64,000 bases of DNA from positions 5,348,501-5,412,500 of the forward strand of contig NZ_CP120717.1 of NCBI RefSeq assembly GCF_032883915.1. The letters are read 5' to 3'. The position numbers and the translations under genes are program-made. This document shows, one piece after another, positions 47,110 through 56,469 of this stretch (position 1 is its first letter; each line of letters begins with the position of its first letter). Source of the stretch: Endozoicomonas sp. 8E. Its GTDB lineage: Bacteria > Pseudomonadota > Gammaproteobacteria > Pseudomonadales > Endozoicomonadaceae. The notes beneath the pieces were generated by a model, which ran no database searches, was not told the DNA's origin, and worked only from the letters and a program-made list of their open reading frames with translations.

Positions 47110-49032
47110 GGGCGTAGCCTCACAGCTACGCTCACCGGGTAGAAGGAGCTACCAATTGTAGCTCCAACCCCCTCAGATCCCGGCGTGCGGATTTCCCGCA
47201 CCGGGCTCTTCGATATTTGACTCACAGCACAGCCATGGATTTCATTGCCATAAAAGGCAGCATTATCCTCGGTTTCTGTAACGGCAGAAGCTGCTTGAGA
47301 TTATGGTACTTTTCCCATGGAATCTTGCCTTTCCGGCATCGGCTACACAGCATCTTGTACCAGTAGCGGTCAACAAACCGGTAAAGCTTCTCCATACTTC
47401 GGAAGTTTCCTCCCAGACCGTAATACGCATAATGCCCTCTCAACCGTCGATTGATCGCTGTCACTTGTTCGTGCAGCGGATCATGGCGTATTCGTCTCAG
47501 CAGTTCCTTCAGTTTGGCTATGCTGCGTCTTAGGCGGGATTTTTCCGTTCTCCTTCCCACCATGAAGTTTCCTTTCAGATTCCTTGTGCAGTAGTGCGTA
47601 AAGCCAAGGAAGTAAACCGTCTCCGATCGTCTTCCCCACGACTGGCAAAACGTCCGAACCTGACTAACCGGGTTTTATCCGGCTCCAGTTTCAACGCAAA
47701 TTTCTCCAGTCGCTGTGGCAGCACATTCATGAACCGCTCCGCATCACTGCGATACTGAAAACACACCACAAAGTCATCAATGTACCTGATCAGCCATGCC
47801 TCGCCTTTTAGCCGGGGCTTGACCTTGCACTCGAACCAGAGGTCAAGCACATAATGCAGGTACAGGTTGCTCAGAACTACGCTGATCGGCCCACCCTGAG
47901 GCGTACCTTCTTCACACTCTTGCAACTCCCCGGCCTCCATCACCCCGGCTTTCAACCAGCGCCGTATAAGGTTCAGAATTCTGGGATCACCGACCCGGTG
48001 TTCCACAAAACGAAGCAGCCATCCATGGTCAAGACTCCCAAAGAAGTTCTTCAAGTCCGCTTCCAGCACCCAGCTGACCTTTCGGCCTGAAACCACCTCG
48101 TTAAAAGTGGACAGGGCATGGTGCGCTCCCAGTCGTGGCCTGCCACCCATGGAACAGGGCAAAAAGTCCTGCTCATAAATAGCATTCAGCACATCAGCAA
48201 CACTTCGCTGCAAAGCCCGGTCATTGATGCAGGGAACACCCAGAGGGCGCTTTTCCTTTTTCCCCGGCTTGGGTATCCATGCCCTTTTGACCGGCGGTGC
48301 CTTGTAGCCTTGCCGATGGATAGACGTCAGTGTCTGTTGCAACCACCGCTTAAAGTCTTTCTTTGTCTCTTCGACAGTCAGCCCATCGACTCCGGGCGAT
48401 GTGTTGTGTGGAATCTTGTTCAGATTCATACACAGGCTCGCCGGGGTAATATGATGTGCCAGACTTGTGAAGCGAAGTTTCGGATAACTCCGGGCTTTCG
48501 CTGCTACCCTCTCCAGTCCCGTTGCCATGGCTGGTTTACCTTCTCACTGCGTAAAAGACCGTAACTCCCTCAGATGTGGAGCCCATGTTTCCCTGGAAAG
48601 GCTCAAATACCGCCAGCCGCTTCCCCATGTGACGGGCTCTCCCCGCCTCGGAGTACTATCAGCTGGTCTGACTTCCTGAACGTCATCAAGTCGTTCTTGC
48701 TTTACAGGCTCGTCGGACCCTACAGGCTCCGCCTGAACGTTCAGGATCTCCCTTGTTCACGTAAAATCATTCGATAACATGCCGCGGGTACGAACCCCGG
48801 AAGCAGTCGGGATGCCTTGTCATTAGCGGAGCTCCCGACTTCCGCTTTCCCCATTGAGAGAGAAGGTCAGCCACTTCAACCACGTTCAATTTCGGGGCTA
48901 ATTATCCCTTAGCAGACGTTACGGCCTGTTATCACCCTGTCTACGCTTCGCAGTAGTCGTTACCTTCTACCACGCAAGACTCGGTACACGGCTGCCGACC
49001 ACAGCTTTACCGCGATGACCATTTCAGGTCAC
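47110..49032 (-). mobile_element. Group II intron 1 (maturase frameshifted)
   Basis: The ends are approximate. A domain-V-like hairpin is visible at 47174-47208, with GAGCCCGGTGCGG, a GAAA loop, and the matching CCGCACGCCGGG arm. A domain-VI-like hairpin (GGAGCTAC / GTAGCTCC) follows towards 47125. The 5' end is placed at GTGAC (49032), which directly abuts the 3' end of intron 2. About 500 bases of structured RNA domain precede the reverse-transcriptase ORF. With the ORF broken, mobility would need a maturase in trans. Confidence 0.7.
47222..48528 (-). pseudogene. Group II intron reverse transcriptase/maturase, one frameshift
   Basis: The first part, from ATG 48528 to 47575, holds the RT fingers and palm: SPGVDGLTVEETKKDF, RAWIPKPGKKEKRPLGVP, WVLEADLKNFFGSLDH, EGTPQGGPISVVLSNLYL, and RYIDDFVVCF with the catalytic Asp pair. 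A single-base shift near 47610 moves the continuation (SETVYFLGFTHYCTRN, then RTEKSRLRRSIAKL and LRGHYAYYGLGGNFRSMEKLYRF, maturase region) into another frame ending at 47222. All segments are otherwise intact, so the inactivation looks recent. Confidence 0.85.
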
Positions 49033-50884
49033 AAGATTTTACGCGCTTGCAAGGCGCAACTCCCACAACACCCAGCATACGGGTCCGTACTGGGCGTTTC
49101 GGTCAGTTAAGCAGCCAATAATCTAATCAAACCTAATTCATCGAACCAACTATTCGGCAATGCTAAGTGTAGCGCAGGACTCCGGCTTATCCGCCAGTAC
49201 CCTTTGCTCGATCCTACTGTCTGCCTCGTCAGCTCTTCACTGACTCCTCGCCTTCTTAGCTCCGCATATCGCTTCGGACTTTTCTTCCATTGATACCAGA
49301 GCAAACTTCTCAATCGTCGCCTGATCCAGCAGTCAAAGTTTTCAAACTCCGAACGGGTTTCAACTTCTCGAAAGTAGTTCTTCCAGCCCCGTAAATAGCG
49401 ATTCAGAGACTCCAATCTCTGCTCCAGTGACCGCCCGCCTTTGCGGGTTAGTTGTTTGACCTTGTCCCTGAACCGCTTGCAGGTTTTATCTGCCAGCTTC
49501 TTCCTGCCATCTCTGGTAAAGCTGTATCCCAGGAACGCCCGCCTCCATGCCTTGTCAACTGCACTTTTCGCAACGTTGACCTTTAGCTTCAGCTTACTTT
49601 CGATGTAACGAGTCAAACTTGCCATCACTCTCTCGCCTGCTTTCTTGCTTCGCACAAACACCCGACAGTCGTCAGCATAACGTACAAATCGTAAATCACG
49701 CTTTTCTAACTCTTTATCGAGTTCATCCAGTACGATGTTAGATAACACAGGTGAGAGCGGTCCTCCCTGAGGCACTCCTTCAGTCTGCGGTTTTACCAGC
49801 CCGTTCTCCATCACTCCGGACTGTAGGAATCGTCGAATTAAACGTAATACATCCTTGTCATCTGTGTGAACGGCCAGTTTTGCCATCAGTCGATCATGGT
49901 TAACCCGGTCGAAGAATTTCGACAGGTCAATGTCCACAACCCAGTTATATCCTTCTCGGATATACGACTGAGCCTGATTAATCGCCTGATGAGCTGACCG
50001 GTTCGGCCTGAACCCGTAACTGAAAGATGAGAACCTTAGTTCCCACTCGGCCTGCAATACTTGCTGTATCGCTTGCTGCACCATTCGGTCTAAGGCGATT
50101 GGTATACCCAACTGCCTTTCTCCTCCGTCCGGTTTGGGAATCAGTACTCGCCTTACGGGAGCAGGACGCCATTCTCCCTGCAAAAGACATTGTCGCAGTT
50201 CATGACCATGTTCTTGTAGATGGGTGTACAACCCTTCCACTGTCATACGGTCGATGCCTGCTGCGCCTTTATTGCGTTTAACTCGCTGAAAGGCTCTTGT
50301 TAAATTATTGGGGTTGGCGATACGCTCCATCAGTCTCGTACCACCCGCCGGGCTTTCGTAATCCTGTGATACCGACACGACCTCAGCTCTCATAGCCTTG
50401 CAGCCTCCGGTTCCGCCGTGACCACTTGGCATGAGTTCCAGTGTTTGCTGGATTTGTCTGCGTCCAGTGTATCGAATAACAGAAACTACTCACCACTCTG
50501 TACCGTTCAGGCCTTCACTGACATACGCCAGCTACTATGCCATCTGCTGACTTCTGTGTGGCGGTCAAGTCACCTTACGATGACCTCAGTCCGAAATATC
50601 AGACACCACACAGACCTCCCGAGGTAAGTCACACCGCCTTCGCCGCACAACCGCCAGATCTACTGCCTGAATGTCCGGATGAGTATGGACTTCATCATCA
50701 TACGCTGACTCGTCCTCACGCAAACAGCCTCATATCTGATTTCTGTTCGTCGGCTCGCGGTTTTGCTCCACACTGCCTTCAGCCTGCACCTCGCGATACA
50801 AACCTTGTGCTTCACTAGTCCTTCGCCCTCATCTGGCTGGACAGGGGACTTTCACCCCCAAGCTGTGTGACATGCTCGGCACAC
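49033..50884 (-). mobile_element. Group II intron 2, probable class IIC, intact maturase
   Basis: The 5' end is GTGTGCCGAGC at 50884, followed by the usual domain I opening (GGGGGTGAAAGTCCCCTG). A domain-V-like hairpin lies at 49068-49095 (GCCCAGTACGGACCCGTATGCTGGG), right after the maturase stop. The 3' end is approximate, near 49033. It sits two bases after the T-run of a Rho-independent terminator in the same orientation, the known target type of class IIC introns. Confidence 0.75.
49107..50432 (-). CDS. Group II intron reverse transcriptase/maturase, intact
   Basis: This 441-aa protein has the RT blocks in order: GAAGIDRMTVEGL, RRVLIPKPDGGERQLGIPIALDRMVQQAI, FSYGFRPNRSAHQAI, WVVDIDLSKFFDRVNHD, EGVPQGGPLSPVLSNIVLDELD, and LRFVRYADDCRVFVRS with the catalytic YADD. 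KSAVDKAWRRAFLGYSF follows, and then the maturase domain (LNRYLRGWKNYFREVE, WIRRRLRSLLWYQWKK). The compact form without an endonuclease domain fits class IIC. It assists splicing and reverse transcription of its own intron and may splice the broken neighbour in trans, which is inference. Confidence 0.92.
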   Translation of the reverse strand: MPSGHGGTGGCKAMRAEVVSVSQDYESPAGGTRLMERIANPNNLTRAFQRVKRNKGAAGIDRMTVEGLYTHLQEHGHELRQCLLQGEWRPAPVRRVLIPKPDGGERQLGIPIALDRMVQQAIQQVLQAEWELRFSSFSYGFRPNRSAHQAINQAQSYIREGYNWVVDIDLSKFFDRVNHDRLMAKLAVHTDDKDVLRLIRRFLQSGVMENGLVKPQTEGVPQGGPLSPVLSNIVLDELDKELEKRDLRFVRYADDCRVFVRSKKAGERVMASLTRYIESKLKLKVNVAKSAVDKAWRRAFLGYSFTRDGRKKLADKTCKRFRDKVKQLTRKGGRSLEQRLESLNRYLRGWKNYFREVETRSEFENFDCWIRRRLRSLLWYQWKKSPKRYAELRRRGVSEELTRQTVGSSKGYWRISRSPALHLALPNSWFDELGLIRLLAA

Positions 50885-50886
50885 GT

Positions 50887-50916
50887 AAAAAAAATCCGGG
50901 CCATTAACCCGGATTT
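50887..50916 (-). terminator. Rho-independent terminator, insertion target of intron 2
   Basis: The minus strand reads AAATCCGGG, seven-base loop, CCCGGATTT, then further T residues. No minus-strand gene lies directly upstream: rluE and the VanZ gene run the other way. It may serve an unannotated small RNA or, as a symmetrical hairpin, have ended the DUF2788 transcript before the introns arrived. Confidence 0.75.
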
Positions 50917-51223
50917 AATAAGAACTAACAAGACAAATGAACAAATTGAAAATCAATCTGCCGGAGTATGTCAGTACTCCCTGGCAAGAGATAAGTTACG
51001 GAGCAGCTTATCCGGGGTTTATTTTGCCTGTCTCTCCTGAAATCATAATCCGTAGAAGTACTTCAGTAATCAAGAAAACACCTGACTCTCCGACGATTTA
51101 ACACGCACTTATCAGTCAAATCAGCGTAATCCTGTCGAATGTTTGCAGAGTCTTACCCATTATTAGAGCTGAGCTCGGGGCTTTTGTTCTGTTTCAATCA
51201 CTTTATAATGTCAGCCAAAGCCA
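50917..51223. other. Non-coding stretch before rluE with several hairpins
   Basis: There is no ORF. GATAAG and CTTATC (50989-51011 region) and GGAGTA/TACTCC around 50972 can form stems, and the region ends on the minus strand at a terminator. It may encode a small RNA and must hold the rluE promoter. Confidence 0.35.
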
Positions 51224-51940
51224 ATGAGACTGAGCCCGATGTCAGGTCGCCCCCACCAGCCCCCCGGTTTTCCCGAGAAGAAAACAGAACAGACTCCCGT
51301 TCCACGACTGATTCTGTTTAACAAGCCTTTCAATGTACTGACTCAATTCACCGATTCAGAAGGGCGTTCTACACTCAAGGATTACCTGCCCATTCCGGGT
51401 GTTTATCCTGCTGGTCGCCTGGACAGGGATAGCGAAGGGCTGGTGCTGCTCACTAACAATGGACAGATTCAACATCAGGTCAGCTCTCCCCTTCATAAGA
51501 TGGACAAAACCTACTGGGTTCAGGTGGAAGGTTTACCCAATGAACAGGCATTGGAGAAGCTGAGAAAAGGCATTGAGCTCAAAGACGGCACGACGCTTCC
51601 TGCAAAAGCCAGAATTATAGAGGCACCAGCAATCTGGCCAAGGACACCGCCCATAAGGGAAAGAAAGTTCATCCCTGACTGCTGGTTGGAGCTGACTATT
51701 CGAGAGGGACGTAACAGACAGGTTCGACGTATGACCGCAGCAGTTGGCCACCCTACCCTGAGACTAATACGATACCGTATAGGTGATTGGACACTGGACG
51801 AACTCAAGCCGGGAAACTGGTGCGAGATAGAGATACCTGATGCTTTAAAGGTACAATTAAGAAAAAACAGTATTCCCAGAAATCGATCCAGGGCCAACAA
51901 ACTGGCTCGAAAAAGTTTTACAAAACGTTATAGAAAATAA
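51224..51940 (+). CDS. rluE: 23S rRNA pseudouridine synthase E
   Basis: This 238-aa enzyme of the RsuA/RluE subfamily has a basic/polar N-terminus, [33 protein letters not shown] with the catalytic Asp, [39 protein letters not shown], and [27 protein letters not shown]. The RNPPIRERK-type insert is specific for RluE, which modifies U2457 of 23S rRNA in E. coli. The C-terminal tail is basic. An ATG at 51239 is an alternative start. Confidence 0.92.
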   Translation: MRLSPMSGRPHQPPGFPEKKTEQTPVPRLILFNKPFNVLTQFTDSEGRSTLKDYLPIPGVYPAGRLDRDSEGLVLLTNNGQIQHQVSSPLHKMDKTYWVQVEGLPNEQALEKLRKGIELKDGTTLPAKARIIEAPAIWPRTPPIRERKFIPDCWLELTIREGRNRQVRRMTAAVGHPTLRLIRYRIGDWTLDELKPGNWCEIEIPDALKVQLRKNSIPRNRSRANKLARKSFTKRYRK

Positions 51941-51978
51941 TTATCTGACTATTTTCAGGAATCGAGAGGAAGGACCGC

Positions 51979-52365
51979 TTGATAGCATTAATCAAGACTC
52001 ATTACACAAAACTGGCCCAGACTGCCCTCCTGCTGGCCATGGCATCTATTATGGTTTTGTCGCTATTGCCGCTGGATAAAGTCCCACTCAGCGCTGTAAA
52101 CGATAAGCTTCAACATCTTGCAGCTTTCCTGCTGTTAGCTTTTCTGATCGATGCCAGCTTTCCAAACCAGTCATTCAACTTATGGAAAGTCAGTGGTTTG
52201 ATGGCCTATGGCTTTCTCATTGAGCTGCTGCAATTACAAACAGAGTATCGCTTTTTTTCACCGGCTGACCTGATGGCTGACCTCGCTGGAATAGGTCTGT
52301 ACTTTTTCACTATTCCTGTCTGGAAGCGTGTACCGCTAGTCAACTGGCGCTGGTCTTTAACGTAA
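51979..52365 (+). CDS. VanZ-like family membrane protein
   Basis: This 128-aa protein has about four membrane segments: LLAMASIMVLSLLPLD, KLQHLAAFLLLAFLIDASF, VSGLMAYGFLIELLQ and DLMADLAGIGLYFFTIPV. The sequence NDKLQHLAAFLLL ... GFLIELLQ ... FSPADLMADLAGIGLG-like follows the VanZ-family pattern. The biochemical role is unclear. The TTG start is supported by GGAAGGA upstream; it follows rluE by 38 bases and is probably cotranscribed. Confidence 0.82.
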   Translation: MIALIKTHYTKLAQTALLLAMASIMVLSLLPLDKVPLSAVNDKLQHLAAFLLLAFLIDASFPNQSFNLWKVSGLMAYGFLIELLQLQTEYRFFSPADLMADLAGIGLYFFTIPVWKRVPLVNWRWSLT

Positions 52366-52443
52366 ATGCTGAGCGAGGAGCCTTCAGCTTTCCCAGCGCT
52401 TCAATTCACTGCGGCGTTTCCCCTGATTTCTGACAGATGTCGG

Positions 52444-53838
52444 TTATAACTTGCGCTTATTGTCCAGAGGTATCTTGATCGTTACTTCAAGACCAGGATG
52501 GGCATTTCTGGCGCAGATTGACCCATCGTGATTGGCTATAGCGCTCATTGCTATGGCAGTCCCCAGCCCAAATCCATCATTTTCCTTGCCTCGGGTTTCA
52601 TCCACCCTGAAGAAAGGTTCGAACATGGATTCCAACACCTCTTCAGGAACACCCGGACCTTTGTCCCGTACTTTGATGATCACATTTCGCCGAAATTCTT
52701 CCAGCGTCACTTCAACATTGCTGCCTTGCGGAGTAAATCGGATGGCATTACGAATGATGTTTTCAGCTGCGCTGCTCAGCCAATCACGCACTCCAACAAT
52801 CTCAACAGACTGGCTCTTAATCAGATCAACGCCTTTATTCTGGGCCTGAGCTTCAAAGTTACCGTCATCCACCAATTCCTTGATAAGCTGCTCCAGATTG
52901 ACCTGCTCACAGGCCACTTCACTCAGACCATGCTGAATACGGGAGAAACGAATAATCTCACCAATCAGCTCATCAAGACGCTCTATTTCCCTTTCTATGC
53001 GCCCATGTTCCGCCTCAGCTTCAGGCGTTTTTCTTCGAGCCAGCGCCAGAGAAATCTGCAACCGGGTTAACGGGGAACGTAACTCATGAGAGACGTTTCT
53101 GAGTAAGATTTCCTTGTTATTGATCAGCGTCTCTAACTGCTCTGCCATGTGATCAAAGTCGCGGGCAAATTCTCCCAGCTCGTCACCTCTTTGTCGGACA
53201 CTGGCTTCTACCCGGGCAGAGAGCTCTCCTTTCGCCAGTTTTCTGGAGGTTATCTGCAATCGCCTGATGGGGACTACCAGATAGCGCGCCAGCATGATGC
53301 AAAGCAGGAAACTGACCGCCAGAGCAATGATGACCAGATGCCATTGCTGGGAAAGTACTTTGGTCACTCGCCAGTGAACCAGTCTGGGCATTTCCTTGGT
53401 CAGAAACAGATCATAAGGCACTCGTCCAATCCAGACTTTCCTGGGACCCACAACTACTACTCCGCTTCTGAAAGTAATAGTAGGTTCAGTGCGATCATGG
53501 GTTCGATCATAAGCGGACATCAGTTCATCCGGAATGGCTCTTCTGCCCATCACTTCACCGGCAGGATCAAAAAGGTAAAAATAACTTCCGCTGAACTGAG
53601 GGAAGGGAGTATGAGGAGCCCAACCAGAAGCCATGCGTTCGACTTTTCTGGAAACGATCTCCAGTTCACGAAACAGCTCTCTGCGTTCTGACAGGAAATC
53701 CGAGGGATTCACCGTTATGGCCACCGCTATCACCATGGCAGCCATCATCGATAACATGGTAAGCCAGAACCAAAGGAACAGCTTCCAGAACAGACGCTGA
53801 AATGGCCAGACCAACATTCTCCGGACTTGTTTAATCAT
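52444..53838 (-). CDS. cpxA: Envelope-stress sensor histidine kinase, CpxA-like
   Basis: This 464-aa kinase has a first membrane segment (LFLWFWLTMLSMMAAMVIAVAI), a periplasmic domain of ~130 residues, and a second segment (HLVIIALAVSFLLCIMLARYLV). Then come HAMP (VPIRRLQITSRKLAKGELSARV) and the H-box LLRNVSHELRSPLTRLQISLALAR with the phosphorylated His. The N-box is ENIIRNAIRFTP and the G boxes are VRDKGPGVPEEVLESMFEPFFR and GFGLGTAIAM. The pairing with cpxR by a four-base overlap and the domain layout point to CpxA. Sensing of misfolded envelope proteins is family knowledge. Confidence 0.88.
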   Translation of the reverse strand: MIKQVRRMLVWPFQRLFWKLFLWFWLTMLSMMAAMVIAVAITVNPSDFLSERRELFRELEIVSRKVERMASGWAPHTPFPQFSGSYFYLFDPAGEVMGRRAIPDELMSAYDRTHDRTEPTITFRSGVVVVGPRKVWIGRVPYDLFLTKEMPRLVHWRVTKVLSQQWHLVIIALAVSFLLCIMLARYLVVPIRRLQITSRKLAKGELSARVEASVRQRGDELGEFARDFDHMAEQLETLINNKEILLRNVSHELRSPLTRLQISLALARRKTPEAEAEHGRIEREIERLDELIGEIIRFSRIQHGLSEVACEQVNLEQLIKELVDDGNFEAQAQNKGVDLIKSQSVEIVGVRDWLSSAAENIIRNAIRFTPQGSNVEVTLEEFRRNVIIKVRDKGPGVPEEVLESMFEPFFRVDETRGKENDGFGLGTAIAMSAIANHDGSICARNAHPGLEVTIKIPLDNKRKL

Positions 53839-54533
53839 GGTCGTATATAGAAATAGCCTGCACCACGGACGGTTTTAATTCTTGGTGAGCCATCCGGACG
53901 TGTGCCAATTTTTTTGCGTACATTGCTCACATGCATATCAATCGCACGATCATAAAGTGTCAGACGACGGTTCAACGCGATTTGAGTCAGTTCATCTCTG
54001 GAGATCAATTCGCCAGCTTTTTCAATCAGTGCCTTGAGAACCATAAACTCAGTGGCCGTCAGCTCAAGCAGTGTTTCACCCATTTTGGCTTCGCGGTTTG
54101 CCAGATTGAGCGTGATATCATCAATAGAAAGGACTTTATTACCGACCTCGGCCCCCGGTGACCTGCCCCTTCTCAGAATGGCCTTGATCCTGGCTACCAG
54201 TTCGCGGTGGTTATAGGGCTTGGGCAGATAATCATCCGCTCCGATTTCCAGCCCAATGATGCGATCTACATCATCGCCACGAGCCGTTAACATCAGTACC
54301 GGGATATCAGACGTCTGACGAATTTTTTTCAGGACTTCGAAACCGTTCAGTTTTGGCAGGGTAACATCGAGTAGTACCAACTGATACTCGCCTGAGAGGG
54401 CAGCATGGGCACCTGACTCACCATCATGAACTGCATTGACAGAGTACCCTTCGGTAGCCAGGTACTCAATCAACAATTCACAGAGTTCAATATCATCATC
54501 TATCAACAGAAGCTCTAGATTTTCATTACTCAT
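53835..54533 (-). CDS. cpxR: Response regulator, CpxR-like
   Basis: This 232-aa OmpR-type regulator has receiver motifs LLLIDDDIELCELL (acidic pair), LVLLDVTLPKLNGFEVL with the phosphorylated Asp, MLTARGDDVDRIIGLEIGADDYLPKPY with the switch Thr and Lys. The winged helix is LELTATEFMVLKALIEKAGELISRDEL ... YDRAIDMHVSNVRKKIG ... IKTVRGAGYFYI. GAGGAG precedes the ATG. It is transcribed before cpxA. Candidate CpxR boxes lie ~310 bases upstream and a terminator hairpin sits just before the ribosome site, so control may be more complex than simple autoactivation. Confidence 0.9.
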   Translation of the reverse strand: MSNENLELLLIDDDIELCELLIEYLATEGYSVNAVHDGESGAHAALSGEYQLVLLDVTLPKLNGFEVLKKIRQTSDIPVLMLTARGDDVDRIIGLEIGADDYLPKPYNHRELVARIKAILRRGRSPGAEVGNKVLSIDDITLNLANREAKMGETLLELTATEFMVLKALIEKAGELISRDELTQIALNRRLTLYDRAIDMHVSNVRKKIGTRPDGSPRIKTVRGAGYFYIRP

Positions 54534-54548
54534 TGGCAGCTCCTCAAT

Positions 54549-54579
54549 AAAAAAAGACCCCGCAGGGGCAAGGCGGGGT
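54549..54579 (-). terminator. Terminator hairpin in the cpxR leader
   Basis: The minus strand reads ACCCCGC pairing with GCGGGGT, then C and seven T residues. The hairpin ends 15 bases before the cpxR ATG. No ORF lies upstream on this strand. It may be an attenuator of cpxRA or the end of a small RNA encoded between 54580 and ~54850. Confidence 0.75.
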
Positions 54580-54818
54580 TAAAGGTACAGCACAGGGCAC
54601 AAAATTTACAGAGAGTCTGTCAGCCGACTTATCCAACACGACCCGGGAAAGCGTCACAAACCAACAAATTATCTTGTCGCAAACAAACAGCACTCAACAT
54701 TCCAGAAGACTTTCGTTTCAATCGCCCCCGTCTTAGTTGAAAAACTTCAGCGTTTAAACAATGGGCTCAGTGTATTGAAGCCCGTATATACACTGGGGTT
54801 AGAGTCAGTAAGCACTCT

Positions 54819-54859
54819 GTAAAAAGATTTATTCGCATTTGAAGTAAACGTCCTGTAAA
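54819..54859. promoter_or_regulatory. Candidate CpxR boxes
   Basis: GTAAA occurs at 54819-54823, 54844-54848 and 54855-54859. The last two form GTAAA-N6-GTAAA, close to the known CpxR box. The site stands between cpxRA (minus) and the RND efflux genes (plus), so it could serve either. CpxR binding is inference. Confidence 0.5.
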
Positions 54860-55249
54860 CAAATGCTTTATTTTTAATTTAGTGGTAGGAATCAGCCTTT
54901 AGCTGAGTACAATACCCACTACTTTTCCAACATGAGTATGCCCAACTCTGCACAATACTGCGCCAACTTTAGAAAAACCGATGACTTTGAGTATAAACGC
55001 ACAATAATTAATGTTTATATTCACCTTCTCCGGTCCTCAATGGTGGCGCTTGCACAGAAAAAAGACAGGTGAATACTAACTGTGCTCATGCCTGAACAGA
55101 CTCCTGTGCAAGCAGCTAAGACTATTTACAGACTAGACTTGCCTGTGTATTGCTTTGCGAAGAGATCTCCTGATCGGCACACTCATACCACAAGACTCTG
55201 ACCGTGGGCTGGAAATCTGAACTTGAGACTCTTTCTCTCGGAGCCATCG
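54860..55249. other. Intergenic stretch between cpxR and the RND operon
   Basis: No convincing ORF is present. It should contain the promoter of the efflux genes. No further clear repeat or hairpin was noticed. Confidence 0.4.
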
Positions 55250-56464
55250 ATGAAATCAATCATCAGAAATAGACAACGACCTCTGCTCCCTTTCGGCTTG
55301 CTTGTCGCATCTGTATTAGCCCTGTCAGGCTGTAATCAAGAGCAGGAACAAAGAAAAATGCCTCCTCCTGCTGTTTCTGTTATCAGCGTTACAGAGCAGC
55401 CTGTTGGCGATTACAAAGAATACGTCGCTCGTACAGAAGCTGTTAATACTGTCGACCTGAGAGCAAGAGTAGAAGGCTTTCTTGCACAGAGAGACTTCAT
55501 TGAGGGGCAAACTGTGGAGAAAGATCAGCTGCTATTCGTTATAGACCCCAAACCGTATATCGCCAACCTTAAAAAAGCCGAAGCTGATCTGGCCAGTGCT
55601 AACGCAGAGTTGGACAAGTCGAAAAAAGACCTTCAACGCAGCAGGGATCTTCATAAAAAAGGCTATATCAGTCAGGCCGACCTGGACACCCAGACCAGCA
55701 AAGAAGCTCAGGCAGAAGCCTCTGTCCAAGCGGCTGGAGCGGAGCTGGATACTGCCAAACTGAATCTTAGCTACACCAAAATCATAGCCCCCTTTAAAGG
55801 TCAGATCGGTCGCTCCAAATACAGCGTGGGTAATCTGGTAGGTCCGAATAGTGAACCTCTGGCAACGCTGAATTCGATTGACCCTATCTATGTCAACTTC
55901 CAAGTCAATGAACAACAGATCATTAGCCGCTTACAGGAAAGTTCTGGCAGCCGGGCAGCCGAAAAGCAGGACTTTGAAATGAGCCTGCGTTTACCCAATG
56001 GCAGCGATTACAATCACAAGGGCACCTTCAATTTCGCAGATACCAGAGTCGATGAAACCACGGGAACCCTGACCCTGCGTGCTGAATTCCCGAATCCTCA
56101 GGGCATCATTGTTCCGGGCCTATACGTCACCCTTATCGTGGAAGGCAAGAACAAAACCGAACATCCGATCATTCCACAGTCTGCCGTCCAGGAAAACCAA
56201 TCGGGCCGTTTTGTATTGGTCGTAGATGCTAATAACGCAGTTGAAACCCGTCAGGTAGAACTTGGACGTCGCCTGGGTCCAATGTGGGTTGTGAACTCTG
56301 GACTTAAAGCCGGTGAAAAGATCATCGTTGAAGGCCTTCAGAAAGTTCGTCCAGGTGTCAAAGTCACTCCCACCACCGTCACAATTGATCCAGAGACAGG
56401 CGGAATTGAAGGCCAGCCCAAGCCTGGTCAAGAGCAGGGCAGCCAGGCTAACAAACAAGGGTAA
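55250..56464 (+). CDS. RND efflux periplasmic adaptor (membrane fusion) lipoprotein
   Basis: This 404-aa protein starts at ATG 55250 with GGAG seven bases upstream. The signal ends in a lipobox (SVLALSGC), so it is a lipoprotein anchored in the inner membrane. Then come the lipoyl/beta-barrel halves ([36 protein letters not shown]), a long helical hairpin ([39 protein letters not shown]) and [25 protein letters not shown]. It bridges the RND pump to an outer membrane channel, as AcrA and MexE do. The tail is Gln/Gly-rich. It is the first gene of a two-gene operon. Confidence 0.92.
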   Translation: MKSIIRNRQRPLLPFGLLVASVLALSGCNQEQEQRKMPPPAVSVISVTEQPVGDYKEYVARTEAVNTVDLRARVEGFLAQRDFIEGQTVEKDQLLFVIDPKPYIANLKKAEADLASANAELDKSKKDLQRSRDLHKKGYISQADLDTQTSKEAQAEASVQAAGAELDTAKLNLSYTKIIAPFKGQIGRSKYSVGNLVGPNSEPLATLNSIDPIYVNFQVNEQQIISRLQESSGSRAAEKQDFEMSLRLPNGSDYNHKGTFNFADTRVDETTGTLTLRAEFPNPQGIIVPGLYVTLIVEGKNKTEHPIIPQSAVQENQSGRFVLVVDANNAVETRQVELGRRLGPMWVVNSGLKAGEKIIVEGLQKVRPGVKVTPTTVTIDPETGGIEGQPKPGQEQGSQANKQG

Positions 56465-56469
56465 CTGCG

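Noticed and set aside
47854-48564. Plus-strand ORFs (78 and 148 aa) across the first intron maturase
   Set aside because: They are antisense to the reverse transcriptase with its clear catalytic motifs.
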